Assembly: GCA_947625115.1 (NCBI GenBank)
Contig: CANQND010000014.1
Coordinates: 1-34,922 of the forward strand
DNA from: an uncultured Clostridia bacterium
GTDB lineage: Bacteria > Bacillota > Clostridia > Christensenellales > CAG-314
DNA: 34,922 nt
Direction: 5' to 3'
The notes under the pieces were generated by a model that ran no database searches, was not told where the DNA came from, and saw only the letters and a program-made list of their open reading frames with translations. The first letter of the stretch is position 1, and each line of letters begins with the position of its first letter. Position numbers and translations under genes: made by a program. This document shows, piece by piece, positions 8,927-16,023 of this stretch.

Positions 8927-9952
8927 ATGAAGATAGTTTTTACGGGAGGCGGAACGGCAGGACACGTTACGCCCAACATCGCGCTGATAAACAAACTGCG
9001 CGGCGAAGAAATTTACTATGTAGGCACAAACGGTATGGAAAAACAGCTCGTCGCGCCGTTACTTTCGGGAGATGTGCGCGAGTACTGCGAAATAAGCGCG
9101 TTCAAACTGCAACGCAAAGCAACGCTGTCCAATCTGCTGTTGCCCGCCCGTCTTGTAAAGAGCGTGCGCGAGGCAAAACGCCACCTCAAACGCATACGCC
9201 CCGACGTCGTGTTCAGCAAGGGCGGCTACGTGGGTCTGCCCGTTACCGTCGCCGCCAAGCAACTGCATATACCCACCGTGATACACGAAAGCGATATGAG
9301 CGCGGGGCTTGCCAACAAAATTGCCTCTGTTTTTGCCACAAAATATTTGGCGGCGTTCCCCACCGTGAAACGCGCCGAACCCGTCGGGCTTGTGGTGCGC
9401 GAAGAGATTTTGCACGGCGACAGAAAACGCGGGCTTGCCGCTATGGGCTTTGACGGGAGCAAACCCGTCCTGCTTGTGACGGGCGGAAGCCTTGGGGCAA
9501 AGGCTCTCAACGACGCGGTGAAAGGCTGTCCCGCGCTGGCAAAAACGTTCGATATTTTTGTCGTGTGCGGCAAAAACAAGCTGACGGGGTGCGATTTTCT
9601 GCACGAAACGGAATTCGCCGCAAATATGAACGACCTGCTTGCGGCGGCGGACGTGTGCCTCACTCGGGCAGGAGCCAACACTCTTGCGGAGCTTACTCTT
9701 GCGCGGGTACCCTTTGCGGCGGTCCCCCTTGCCAAGCAGTCGCGCGGCGAACAACTGCAAAACGCCCGATGGTTTTGCGAGAGGGGTTGCGGCGTACTGC
9801 TACGCGAAGAGGACCTCGAAAAAAAGCTCCTGCCCGTTCTCACCGCCCTGTGGAACAACCGCACCGCTTTTGCCGCCAAACAACGCGCCCGCCAAGACCT
9901 TTACGGTACGGATAAAGTCGTCCAAATAATAAAAGACTGCGCCCGACATTAG
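8927..9952 (+). CDS. murG: UDP-N-acetylglucosamine--lipid I N-acetylglucosaminyltransferase
   Basis: MurG adds GlcNAc to lipid I at the inner face of the membrane, making lipid II for peptidoglycan. It is a GT28 enzyme of 341 residues, a normal length. The acceptor-side loop GGGTAGHVTPN (7-17), FSKGGYVGLPV (about 89-99), the HESD motif and the second glycine loop VTGGSLGAKALN are all present, and the C-terminal RAGANTLAEL segment binds UDP-GlcNAc. A TTG further upstream (8891) keeps the frame open, but the family start is this ATG. It stands alone on the plus strand, outside any dcw cluster, with a candidate promoter so close that the message may be leaderless. Confidence 0.95.
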   Translation: MKIVFTGGGTAGHVTPNIALINKLRGEEIYYVGTNGMEKQLVAPLLSGDVREYCEISAFKLQRKATLSNLLLPARLVKSVREAKRHLKRIRPDVVFSKGGYVGLPVTVAAKQLHIPTVIHESDMSAGLANKIASVFATKYLAAFPTVKRAEPVGLVVREEILHGDRKRGLAAMGFDGSKPVLLVTGGSLGAKALNDAVKGCPALAKTFDIFVVCGKNKLTGCDFLHETEFAANMNDLLAAADVCLTRAGANTLAELTLARVPFAAVPLAKQSRGEQLQNARWFCERGCGVLLREEDLEKKLLPVLTALWNNRTAFAAKQRARQDLYGTDKVVQIIKDCARH

Positions 9953-10005
9953 CCGAGCGCGTTTTTAATTCAAAAAGTTTTCGATAAATTGTTTTGTAAA
10001 ATTTT

Positions 10006-11613
10006 TCAATACTTGTCGTCGTAAGGAGTATCGGCATAGCCTCGTTCGCGCAGACGTTCGACTTTTTTATCGAGGCGTTTTTTCCAAAAGTTGCAAAACC
10101 ACTGTTTTTTGCCGTACAACTTTACCAAAGTGGGACTAATTGCGTAGTAAACTTTGATAAAAATTCTGCCAAACGGGTTGCTATCCAATTTGTAGTCGCG
10201 ATAACGTCTTAAAACCCACACTTCGGGGCAATCGTAACTGCCGTAAACTGCGGTAGCTATATAGCAACCGCCGGAAGAACCGCTTGAAGAATGGCTTTGT
10301 GCATTGGATTTGTCATAACGCAATCTACTGTTTGGACAATATTTTTTCACTAAATTGTAGATGTCTTTATTACAAGTATATGTGTCAACATCGCCTGAGA
10401 TTCCGTTTTCTAACAATAATTTTACCATTTCATAATTTTCGTCCCGGATTGGTTGTCTTATAATGTCATAATGCGAATGACGCTTTTCTCCGTTTTCCGT
10501 ATTCTCATATGTAGTATCATAGGAAGTAGGAAAAACCAACGCTATTACAAACTTAAACCCAAGTTTCTTGTTCTTTACAACTAATTCCTTTAATATCCAA
10601 TAGAGATGCTCGTCGTCGTATGCGATCAATTCAAACGCTTTTTTTAACCACTGCACCTGTTCAAACGCTTTTTTTAACCACTGCACCTGTTGCTTATCGG
10701 CGGTTTCAAGCCAAGCAATCGCCCTGCCGAAAAATTCTTCCGATTGATTTTCCAAATGTTGCATATGCATTACAATTTCGCCCAAAATGTTTCCCGTCTT
10801 TTCAAAAAATACCATACCGAAGTACGGAAATGTATCCCAAACAACATTTTTAGTTATTGTTAAATCTTTTGTATATATATCTTTCCACTCTTCAAGCATA
10901 AATTGTAATTTTTCAAAATCGGTGGAATAAACAGGGTCGATTGTATTCCAAAAACGATCGACTATCTCCCGACGTAAATTCTCCGACTCGCTATCCTTAT
11001 AGCACAATATAAGAGCTAAGCAGGCATTATTATGTTCCGTGCTAAGCAACTCTTTTTCAAGTTGCTCGTCCAGCACGCAATTTTTCCTCATAAAGTCAAT
11101 CAAGTTGTTTTTTACTGTAAATACTCTCTCATACGTTTCAGAAGATGCGTATCTGGAAACATCTGCAATATTTGGCGTTTCCTTAAATACAGTTTTTACA
11201 AACTTATCCAACTCTTCATCTAACGGCAAATTTTGGGACAGCTTGCCCAATATGTACTTTACTGCTTTGCAAAAATATTCATAATCATAATCATCACTAT
11301 CACGATATTTTGCGCTATAAAAATAGGCTTCCAAACTTTCGGGAGAAATTTTCAATATTTCCTCGTAGTACTTCTTGGCATTTTCTTCGTCATCTGTGTC
11401 ACGCGCTCTGCGGGCAAGAGTGTACAAATTGTTCAATTGAACGGAATTGTCAACATTGACGGTACCCGTAACTTCAACTTTACCCTCCACCTCTACCATC
11501 ATTTTCTTGGCTTCTTCGATAGAATACTTACAGCCGCAACTTTGACATACAAAAAGACCATCTTGTTTGATAATATCCGTACTACCGCACATCTCGCATA
11601 CAATTTGTTTCAT
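10006..11613 (-). CDS. zinc-ribbon protein with helical repeats and C-terminal CFI-box-like domain
   Basis: The protein has 535 residues and unknown function. It opens with a zinc ribbon (Cys6, Cys9, Cys23, Cys26), then a short beta segment (VEVEGKVEVTGTVNVDNSV), then a helical, TPR-like region (about 45-420). After a serine-rich linker the C-terminus (about 449-501) reads GCYIATAVYG...LRRYRDYKL...YYAISP, the layout of what is called the CFI-box C-terminal domain (family name recalled, not searched). No signal peptide or membrane helix. The chosen ATG has AAGGAGA upstream; a longer frame start lacks one. It is the last gene of an operon with the SPFH and four-helix genes. It carries an exact 30-bp internal duplication. 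Confidence 0.7.
   Translation of the reverse strand: MKQIVCEMCGSTDIIKQDGLFVCQSCGCKYSIEEAKKMMVEVEGKVEVTGTVNVDNSVQLNNLYTLARRARDTDDEENAKKYYEEILKISPESLEAYFYSAKYRDSDDYDYEYFCKAVKYILGKLSQNLPLDEELDKFVKTVFKETPNIADVSRYASSETYERVFTVKNNLIDFMRKNCVLDEQLEKELLSTEHNNACLALILCYKDSESENLRREIVDRFWNTIDPVYSTDFEKLQFMLEEWKDIYTKDLTITKNVVWDTFPYFGMVFFEKTGNILGEIVMHMQHLENQSEEFFGRAIAWLETADKQQVQWLKKAFEQVQWLKKAFELIAYDDEHLYWILKELVVKNKKLGFKFVIALVFPTSYDTTYENTENGEKRHSHYDIIRQPIRDENYEMVKLLLENGISGDVDTYTCNKDIYNLVKKYCPNSRLRYDKSNAQSHSSSGSSGGCYIATAVYGSYDCPEVWVLRRYRDYKLDSNPFGRIFIKVYYAISPTLVKLYGKKQWFCNFWKKRLDKKVERLRERGYADTPYDDKY
10631..10690. repeat. exact 30-bp tandem duplication inside a gene
   Basis: Positions 10631-10660 and 10661-10690 are identical. 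The duplication adds ten residues in frame (EQVQWLKKAF repeated) to a helical part of the zinc-ribbon/CFI-box protein. Perfect identity suggests a recent slip. Confidence 0.97.
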
Positions 11614-11630
11614 CTGGACAATCTCCTTTT

Positions 11631-12284
11631 TTAACTTTTTTGTTTGTACGCTTTGCAACGTATATTGCGTTCCTCCACTTGCCGAATAAGAGTTTTCGCG
11701 TGTTCGGTAGCGGCGGGCAAATCGTTGTTGTCAATGTCGATTGAAAATTGCGAAAGCAACTTTCCGATTTTTTCTTCAATGGGTTGCAACCGCACGTCCG
11801 AAACGGGATCGCTGTAACGCAACGCTTCGTAAACGTTTTTGGACAGTGCTTTGAGTTGCTCGGTGGCGGCACGGGACATTATCACTTCCGCATCGACCGT
11901 TGCCTGACGTATAAAACTGTCCAAAACGGCAAGCTGTTTGGAAAGGAACGCCGACACGACAGTCAAAATTCCGAACAGCGCGACGACGAGTGCGCCCACC
12001 CAAGAGGGTAAAGACCTAACTGCGCAAAAGGCGGTTGCCACCGAAACGGATATTGCAGAGGAAACGTATCCTACGCCACGCGGAGATAGAATGTTGAAGA
12101 GTTTTTTGTCGCAGTTTTTATCTGCAACGACCACTACGACCGTTTGAATTGCAAGTAACGTTACCGTCGCAACGAAACAAACCCAAAATTGAACGTCGAA
12201 TTGCGAAAAGACCAAAGACAACGCCGCAAACAATGCCACGGCTACGCTATTGACTACACAGTAGATTTTGTTTTGAAATTTCAT
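11631..12284 (-). CDS. four-helix membrane protein with cytoplasmic tail, unknown function
   Basis: The 217-residue product has two hydrophobic hairpins, about residues 10-28 with 30-52 and about 70-90 with 92-112, followed by a soluble, mostly helical tail (about 115-217) rich in charged residues. I recognise no family motif. AAAGGAG precedes the ATG. It sits 12 bases after the SPFH gene and 17 bases before the zinc-ribbon/CFI-box gene, so the three are very likely one transcript, and this protein could be the membrane platform for the other two. Confidence 0.75.
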   Translation of the reverse strand: MKFQNKIYCVVNSVAVALFAALSLVFSQFDVQFWVCFVATVTLLAIQTVVVVVADKNCDKKLFNILSPRGVGYVSSAISVSVATAFCAVRSLPSWVGALVVALFGILTVVSAFLSKQLAVLDSFIRQATVDAEVIMSRAATEQLKALSKNVYEALRYSDPVSDVRLQPIEEKIGKLLSQFSIDIDNNDLPAATEHAKTLIRQVEERNIRCKAYKQKS

Positions 12285-12296
12285 ATTTGTACTCCT

Positions 12297-13301
12297 TTAC
12301 AATTTTGTACCGCAATTCGGGCAAAATTTTGCATTTTTCACTTCCGTGCCGCATTTTGAACACGTTTCGATGAGCGGCGCGCCGCACTCGGGACAAAATT
12401 TGCCCTTAGTTACGTAGTTGCCGCAATTGCGACAAAGAGTTTTACCAACGCTTTCGGAAGCGGCACTTTGTTGAACGTCGAACTCTCTTTCCTGTTGATA
12501 GGTGTACCCCTCCGTTTCGCGCTTTTTTGCGTTCGCCTGCGAAAGAATTATCGTTTTTTGCGCCTCGGTATTTGCGTCTATTACGCCTACTTGTTGTCTG
12601 AGTTGCGCTTCGGCAATATCCGTATGCTTTCTGTAATTGAGTTCCTTGAACTTTTCGTATTGAGGATCGCCGTCGGGTTTTAGCACCGTTGTTATGAGAA
12701 AACGTTCCAAAGCAACGCCGTAATCTTCAAATACGGGTTTGAGCTGTCGCAAAAGTTCTGCGGAAAGATCCAACAATTTGACGTCTATTTCAAAGATATT
12801 GATAGATTGCGCCTTGATAGTTTGCGCCAACGTCACTTTGAGGTGCGTTACAAGAATACCCTTGAAATATTGCATAAGTTTTGCCTGCGTGAGTTCCGTT
12901 TCCGTACCGACGAGTTTAACCAACAACTTGCGCGAATTGTCCACACGCAACGACATTTCGCCGCAAGCACCCAAACTTACGGGAAAACCGTAGACGGGTT
13001 CCAAATACTGTACCTTGCTGTCCGTACCCCATTTAACTCCCATTTGTTCCGTTTTGTTTACAAAGTAAACCTCGGCGTGATATGGTTTTCCCTCGGGCGT
13101 TTTGGAATTTAACTTTGGCAAACAATCTGCCGACAGGGTGTAACGCCCCGCGCCGAACAAATCTAACGCCTCGCCGTTGAGAAAGAATATCGCTTCTTGC
13201 GATTCGTGTACGACGAGTTGCGTGCCGTCCTCGAAATTTTCCGTAGGGTGTTTCCAAACAAACACGGAGTTGTCGCCTTCATACTGTAACAATGTGTTCA
13301 A
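12297..13301 (-). CDS. SPFH-domain protein with two C-terminal zinc ribbons (YdjI-like)
   Basis: The 334-residue protein resembles the SPFH (stomatin/prohibitin/flotillin-like) family members of the B. subtilis YdjI type, which gather at the membrane. The SPFH core spans about residues 20-240 and a helical, coiled-coil-prone region follows (LRQQVGVIDANTEAQKTI). Two zinc ribbons close the protein: CRNCGNYVTKGKFCPECG and CSKCGTEVKNAKFCPNCG. No signal peptide. The start is taken as TTG at 13299-13301 because AGGAGG lies six bases upstream and the protein then begins as family members do; frame upstream runs into a hairpin. It is first in a three-gene operon behind a structured leader. Confidence 0.75.
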   Translation of the reverse strand: MNTLLQYEGDNSVFVWKHPTENFEDGTQLVVHESQEAIFFLNGEALDLFGAGRYTLSADCLPKLNSKTPEGKPYHAEVYFVNKTEQMGVKWGTDSKVQYLEPVYGFPVSLGACGEMSLRVDNSRKLLVKLVGTETELTQAKLMQYFKGILVTHLKVTLAQTIKAQSINIFEIDVKLLDLSAELLRQLKPVFEDYGVALERFLITTVLKPDGDPQYEKFKELNYRKHTDIAEAQLRQQVGVIDANTEAQKTIILSQANAKKRETEGYTYQQEREFDVQQSAASESVGKTLCRNCGNYVTKGKFCPECGAPLIETCSKCGTEVKNAKFCPNCGTKL

Positions 13302-13466
13302 AATAAACCTCCTTTGTGCAACAAAAAAAGCGTGCTCCAAATTTGGAACACGCCGCACAAGTATCCCAAATTTGTTGCCGCAAACTCAATACGATAAGAC
13401 TCCGTATGAAAGGATACTCTATGCCTGTTTGCATTGAGTCCTATCGTATAATATTGAGTTGCGGCA
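13302..13466 (-). promoter_or_regulatory. structured 5' leader with terminator-like hairpin (candidate attenuator)
   Basis: In the minus-strand transcript the first bases (13436-13464) pair with 13378-13402, giving a long imperfect stem that starts about where transcription is predicted to begin. Downstream, 13330-13353 forms an almost perfect palindrome (GCGTG, TCCAAATTTGGA, CACGC) followed by seven T (13323-13329), i.e. a terminator-like hairpin directly before AGGAGG. A second copy of CAAATTTGG near 13364-13372 could compete for the same stem. No known riboswitch class is recognised. Confidence 0.55.
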
Positions 13467-13471
13467 GATTG

Positions 13472-13500
13472 ATTTTAACATATTGTGAGGAGATTTGCAA
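13472..13500 (-). promoter_or_regulatory. putative promoter of the SPFH operon
   Basis: On the minus strand TTGCAA, 17 bases, then TAAAAT. The start point predicted from the spacing falls at the outer base of the leader's long hairpin. Between this promoter and the end of the WYL gene (13501-13609) only an A/T-rich stretch is seen, including nine T on the minus strand that may help end WYL transcription. Confidence 0.65.
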
Positions 13501-13609
13501 GAATAAATAACAAATATCTAACAAAAAACAAAAAATGCAAAAAAAAACGGATCTTGACAACCGCAGATAAGCTACGGCGCAAAACCCGTTACCCGTTTTA
13601 CTTGGCGGG

Positions 13610-14527
13610 TCAGTCGTCCTCGTTTACTTGGGCTATGCGTTGGCAAGCCTCTATCACGGCTTGGCGCAAACGGCGGGGTTTTTCCACGCGCACGCCCGCG
13701 CCCAACGACAAAATTTTGTTTACTAACATCTCGTCGTAGGGCAAAGTTGCCTTGGCAAGAAAGTTTTCGCCCATCTTTACCACCGCGCTTACGCCCAACC
13801 ACTCTTCGCAGGCGGATAACGCGCTGCTGTCCACCGATAGCAGTACCTCGCACATCTCCTTGCCTTTCAACACGTCCGTCTTGATTACGCTGCTGTCCAC
13901 GCCGTCGTAACTTCTGCCGCTGAACCTGTCGCCCACTTCCAACTTGACTATGCGCGACACTTTGAAATATCTGAAATCTCTGCGCAGACGGCAAAAACTG
14001 TACACGTACCACGCCCCGTCTTTCAAAATGAGGCAATACGGCTCTATCACGCGAACGGAGTCCTCGCCGTCCTTGGAGTGGTACTCGATGTGGCACAGCT
14101 TCTTTTGCGCGATGGCTTCCGAAACGGTGTTGACAAGCTCTCCCAAAACGCTGTCGCCGCCGTCCACGATGAATTGATCGCTTTTCAGCACCGTTGCGTT
14201 GTGAGCGCGGTTAAGCCCCGAAAGTTTGAGCAAGGCTTGCTTTGTTACGTCGTCTTGCAGGGTGGAACTTTGCAAACCGAACACAAGACGCTCGTACTCC
14301 TCGGGGGTAAAATAGGTGGCTTTCAATTTGTAGTTTTCGATAATGCGCCAACCGCCGGCGCGCCCCTGAACGCTTTCTATCGGAACGCCGCTTTCGGACA
14401 AAACGTTGATGTACCGATAGACGGAACGGGCGGAAATCTCGTACTTTTTGGTGAGGTCGGAGGCGGAAACCAACCCGTCCGCCGACAATAACGTGGAAAG
14501 GATCCCCACCAACACGGGTACTTGCAT
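13610..14527 (-). CDS. WYL-domain transcriptional regulator
   Basis: The 305-residue protein has an N-terminal winged helix-turn-helix of the HTH_11 type (about 1-60; LVSASDLTKKYEISARSVYRYINVL), a middle segment, and a WYL domain (about 140-215) with the GAWYVYSFCRLRRDFRYFKVSRI-like core, here given in part: GAWYVYSF and RDFRYFKVSRI. A WCX-like C-terminal domain ends the protein. WYL domains sense nucleotides or other ligands and such regulators often control defence or stress genes. The ATG is chosen for AGAGG eight bases upstream. It faces away from a 54-codon gene; two matching palindromes between them point to control of both genes. Confidence 0.9.
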   Translation of the reverse strand: MQVPVLVGILSTLLSADGLVSASDLTKKYEISARSVYRYINVLSESGVPIESVQGRAGGWRIIENYKLKATYFTPEEYERLVFGLQSSTLQDDVTKQALLKLSGLNRAHNATVLKSDQFIVDGGDSVLGELVNTVSEAIAQKKLCHIEYHSKDGEDSVRVIEPYCLILKDGAWYVYSFCRLRRDFRYFKVSRIVKLEVGDRFSGRSYDGVDSSVIKTDVLKGKEMCEVLLSVDSSALSACEEWLGVSAVVKMGENFLAKATLPYDEMLVNKILSLGAGVRVEKPRRLRQAVIEACQRIAQVNEDD

Positions 14528-14613
14528 ATTTTTACCTCTGCCTAAATATATTACAAACACAACGCGAATTTACACTCAATGTACGCCGCGCTTTGAAAAC
14601 GGTTTGTACAACG

Positions 14614-14642
14614 ATTATAAAACACTGACAAATAGTTGTCAA
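14614..14642 (-). promoter_or_regulatory. consensus promoter of the WYL gene
   Basis: On the minus strand a perfect TTGACA and a perfect TATAAT are 17 bases apart. The -35 hexamer lies inside the operator palindrome at 14626-14641, so binding there should shut the promoter. The leader is about 80 nt. Confidence 0.88.
14626..14641. promoter_or_regulatory. putative WYL operator 1
   Basis: TGACAAATAGTTGTCA is a perfect palindrome apart from its 4-bp centre (6-bp arms). It overlaps the -35 box of the WYL promoter and matches operator 2 at 14 of 16 positions, the two changes being compensatory. Confidence 0.75.
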
Positions 14643-14679
14643 GTTTTTGCAAAAAATAATTAAAATTTTTACACAACAC

Positions 14680-14695
14680 TGCCAAATAGTTGGCA
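14680..14695. promoter_or_regulatory. putative WYL operator 2
   Basis: TGCCAAATAGTTGGCA has 6-bp arms and the same ATAG centre as operator 1, 54 bp away (about five helical turns). It ends 12 bases before the -10 box of the small divergent gene, covering the -35 region. Confidence 0.75.
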
Positions 14696-14704
14696 CATAT
14701 AGTG

Positions 14705-14713
14705 TGATATAAT
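14705..14713 (+). promoter_or_regulatory. extended -10 promoter of the small gene
   Basis: TGATATAAT is an extended -10 element with a perfect hexamer. No good -35 box is found; that region is taken by operator 2. The start codon is 28 bases downstream with GGAGGGG between. Confidence 0.65.
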
Positions 14714-14741
14714 ATAGCTACAAAACGCAACGGAGGGGAAA

Positions 14742-14906
14742 ATGAAATACGACTGCGCCGACGAATTCGATATGAGCGAAATTTTTGCCAAGCTGACTAG
14801 CGCAAGCAAGCCTATGCAGGTGGCGGCAAAGGATTTTTTTGTCCGCGAAGAATTTACCTTGCAGGACTTGCGCAAGGCGTTGCAACGGGTGACGGCGAAC
14901 AAATAG
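14742..14906 (+). CDS. 54-residue protein of unknown function, divergent from the WYL regulator
   Basis: The frame encodes MKYDCADEFDMSEIFAKLTS and on to a TAG at 14904-14906. Support for a real gene is the strong ribosome site (CGGAGGGGAAA just before the ATG), the extended -10 promoter and the palindromic operator just upstream. The product is soluble, about half acidic and basic residues, predicted helical (TLQDLRKALQRV), with one Cys and no membrane helix. I do not recognise a family. It ends three bases before the convergent ddl gene, with no terminator visible. It may be the main target of the WYL regulator, or its partner. Confidence 0.65.
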   Translation: MKYDCADEFDMSEIFAKLTSASKPMQVAAKDFFVREEFTLQDLRKALQRVTANK

Positions 14907-14909
14907 GTT

Positions 14910-16001
14910 TTACTTTTTACGTCCGCCGCCGTCGAGAACGGAGGACTCAAAGGCGTAGAGGAAACTTTGCGCTTTGAGATAGTCGGCTACGGCTTGCTTT
15001 GTCAACGCCTCGCCGAAATCCGCGCGGGAAAAGGCGTTTTGCCACAGCCCGTAGGAAAGCGAGCCGGGGATAGAGTTGATTTCGTTGACGTACAGTTTGC
15101 CGCTTGCGTTGTCGTACAAAAAGTCTACCCTTATCACGCCGCCGAAACCCAACTTTTCGTAGATCTCCGTCGCAAGACGGGATACCTCCTTTTTCAGGTC
15201 CTCCGACACTTTGTCGGAGGGCTTTTGAAAAGCGGAGTTTTGGATATATTTATCCGCAAAGGTCAACAGCTCGTTAGCCGTTACGGGGCGGTCTACGTCG
15301 CTTGCAAGCACCTTGCCGTCCGCGCGCAAAACGGAGCAGTTAAGCTCGGTAAAGTCGGTAAGAGCCTCCTCCACCAACGCTTTGTCGCAGTAGGTAAAGG
15401 CGTTGCTCAACGCCGCTTTAAGTTGTTCTTCGCCGTGCGCCACCGATACTCCTATGCTGGAACCGAGCAACGCGGGTTTCACTATCAACGGATAGCGCAA
15501 ATCTCCCGTCGAGAAAGTTTCGGCGTGTTCTTTTTTGACGGAAACGCCCCTCAAAACGGGAAAGCCCATTTGAGAAAGCACCGTTTTGGACAGAGTTTTG
15601 TCCATTGCCACGGCGGACGGGGCAATATCCGAACCGACGAGGGGTATTCCGCACAGCTTGCACAGCGCGGCAACGCAACCGTCCTCGCCGTTTACGCCGT
15701 GACAGCAATTTACGGCGACGTCCACGTGTATTTTTTTCATACGACCGCCGTGAAAAACGCCTATCGCGCCCTCTCCCGTCAAAAAAACCGCTCGGTTTTT
15801 GAGAGGGTTGCGCAAATGCGCGCGGGGAGTCCAATTGTTGCCAACCAAGTAGGCGCGATTGTCCTTTGCGAGGTAAACGCTCAATTGTCTGCCCGTAAAG
15901 TAGCCTTTGGCAAGGCACGCCGTTATCACGGAAACGTCGTGTTCGCAACTCTTTCCGCCGTAAATTATCGCCACAACTCGTTGATTTTGAGTTTTTTTCA
16001 T
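14910..16001 (-). CDS. ddl: D-alanine--D-alanine ligase
   Basis: Ddl joins two D-Ala with ATP to make the dipeptide that MurF adds to the peptidoglycan precursor. The 363-residue ATP-grasp enzyme shows the N-terminal YGGKSCEHDVS motif, the HGVNGEDG loop, MDKTLSK, the ATP-binding VKPALLGSSIGVSV segment and the metal site YVNEINSIPGSLSYG. The ATG is supported by AAGGAAG; the open frame continues upstream only as an antisense shadow of murF. It follows murF by 22 bases. Its 3' end nearly touches the convergent small gene. Confidence 0.93.
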   Translation of the reverse strand: MKKTQNQRVVAIIYGGKSCEHDVSVITACLAKGYFTGRQLSVYLAKDNRAYLVGNNWTPRAHLRNPLKNRAVFLTGEGAIGVFHGGRMKKIHVDVAVNCCHGVNGEDGCVAALCKLCGIPLVGSDIAPSAVAMDKTLSKTVLSQMGFPVLRGVSVKKEHAETFSTGDLRYPLIVKPALLGSSIGVSVAHGEEQLKAALSNAFTYCDKALVEEALTDFTELNCSVLRADGKVLASDVDRPVTANELLTFADKYIQNSAFQKPSDKVSEDLKKEVSRLATEIYEKLGFGGVIRVDFLYDNASGKLYVNEINSIPGSLSYGLWQNAFSRADFGEALTKQAVADYLKAQSFLYAFESSVLDGGGRKK

Positions 16002-16023
16002 ACCGTTACTTCCTTTATTTATG

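Noticed and set aside
10006-13301. Toxin-antitoxin or phage-defence operon
   Set aside because: No nuclease, NTPase or other effector motif is visible in the three proteins; only scaffold-like and zinc-ribbon domains are seen.
13323-13353. Terminator-like hairpin read as the end of the WYL gene
   Set aside because: A promoter and a long hairpin lie between it and the WYL stop, and it sits directly before the SPFH ribosome site, so a leader role is more likely.
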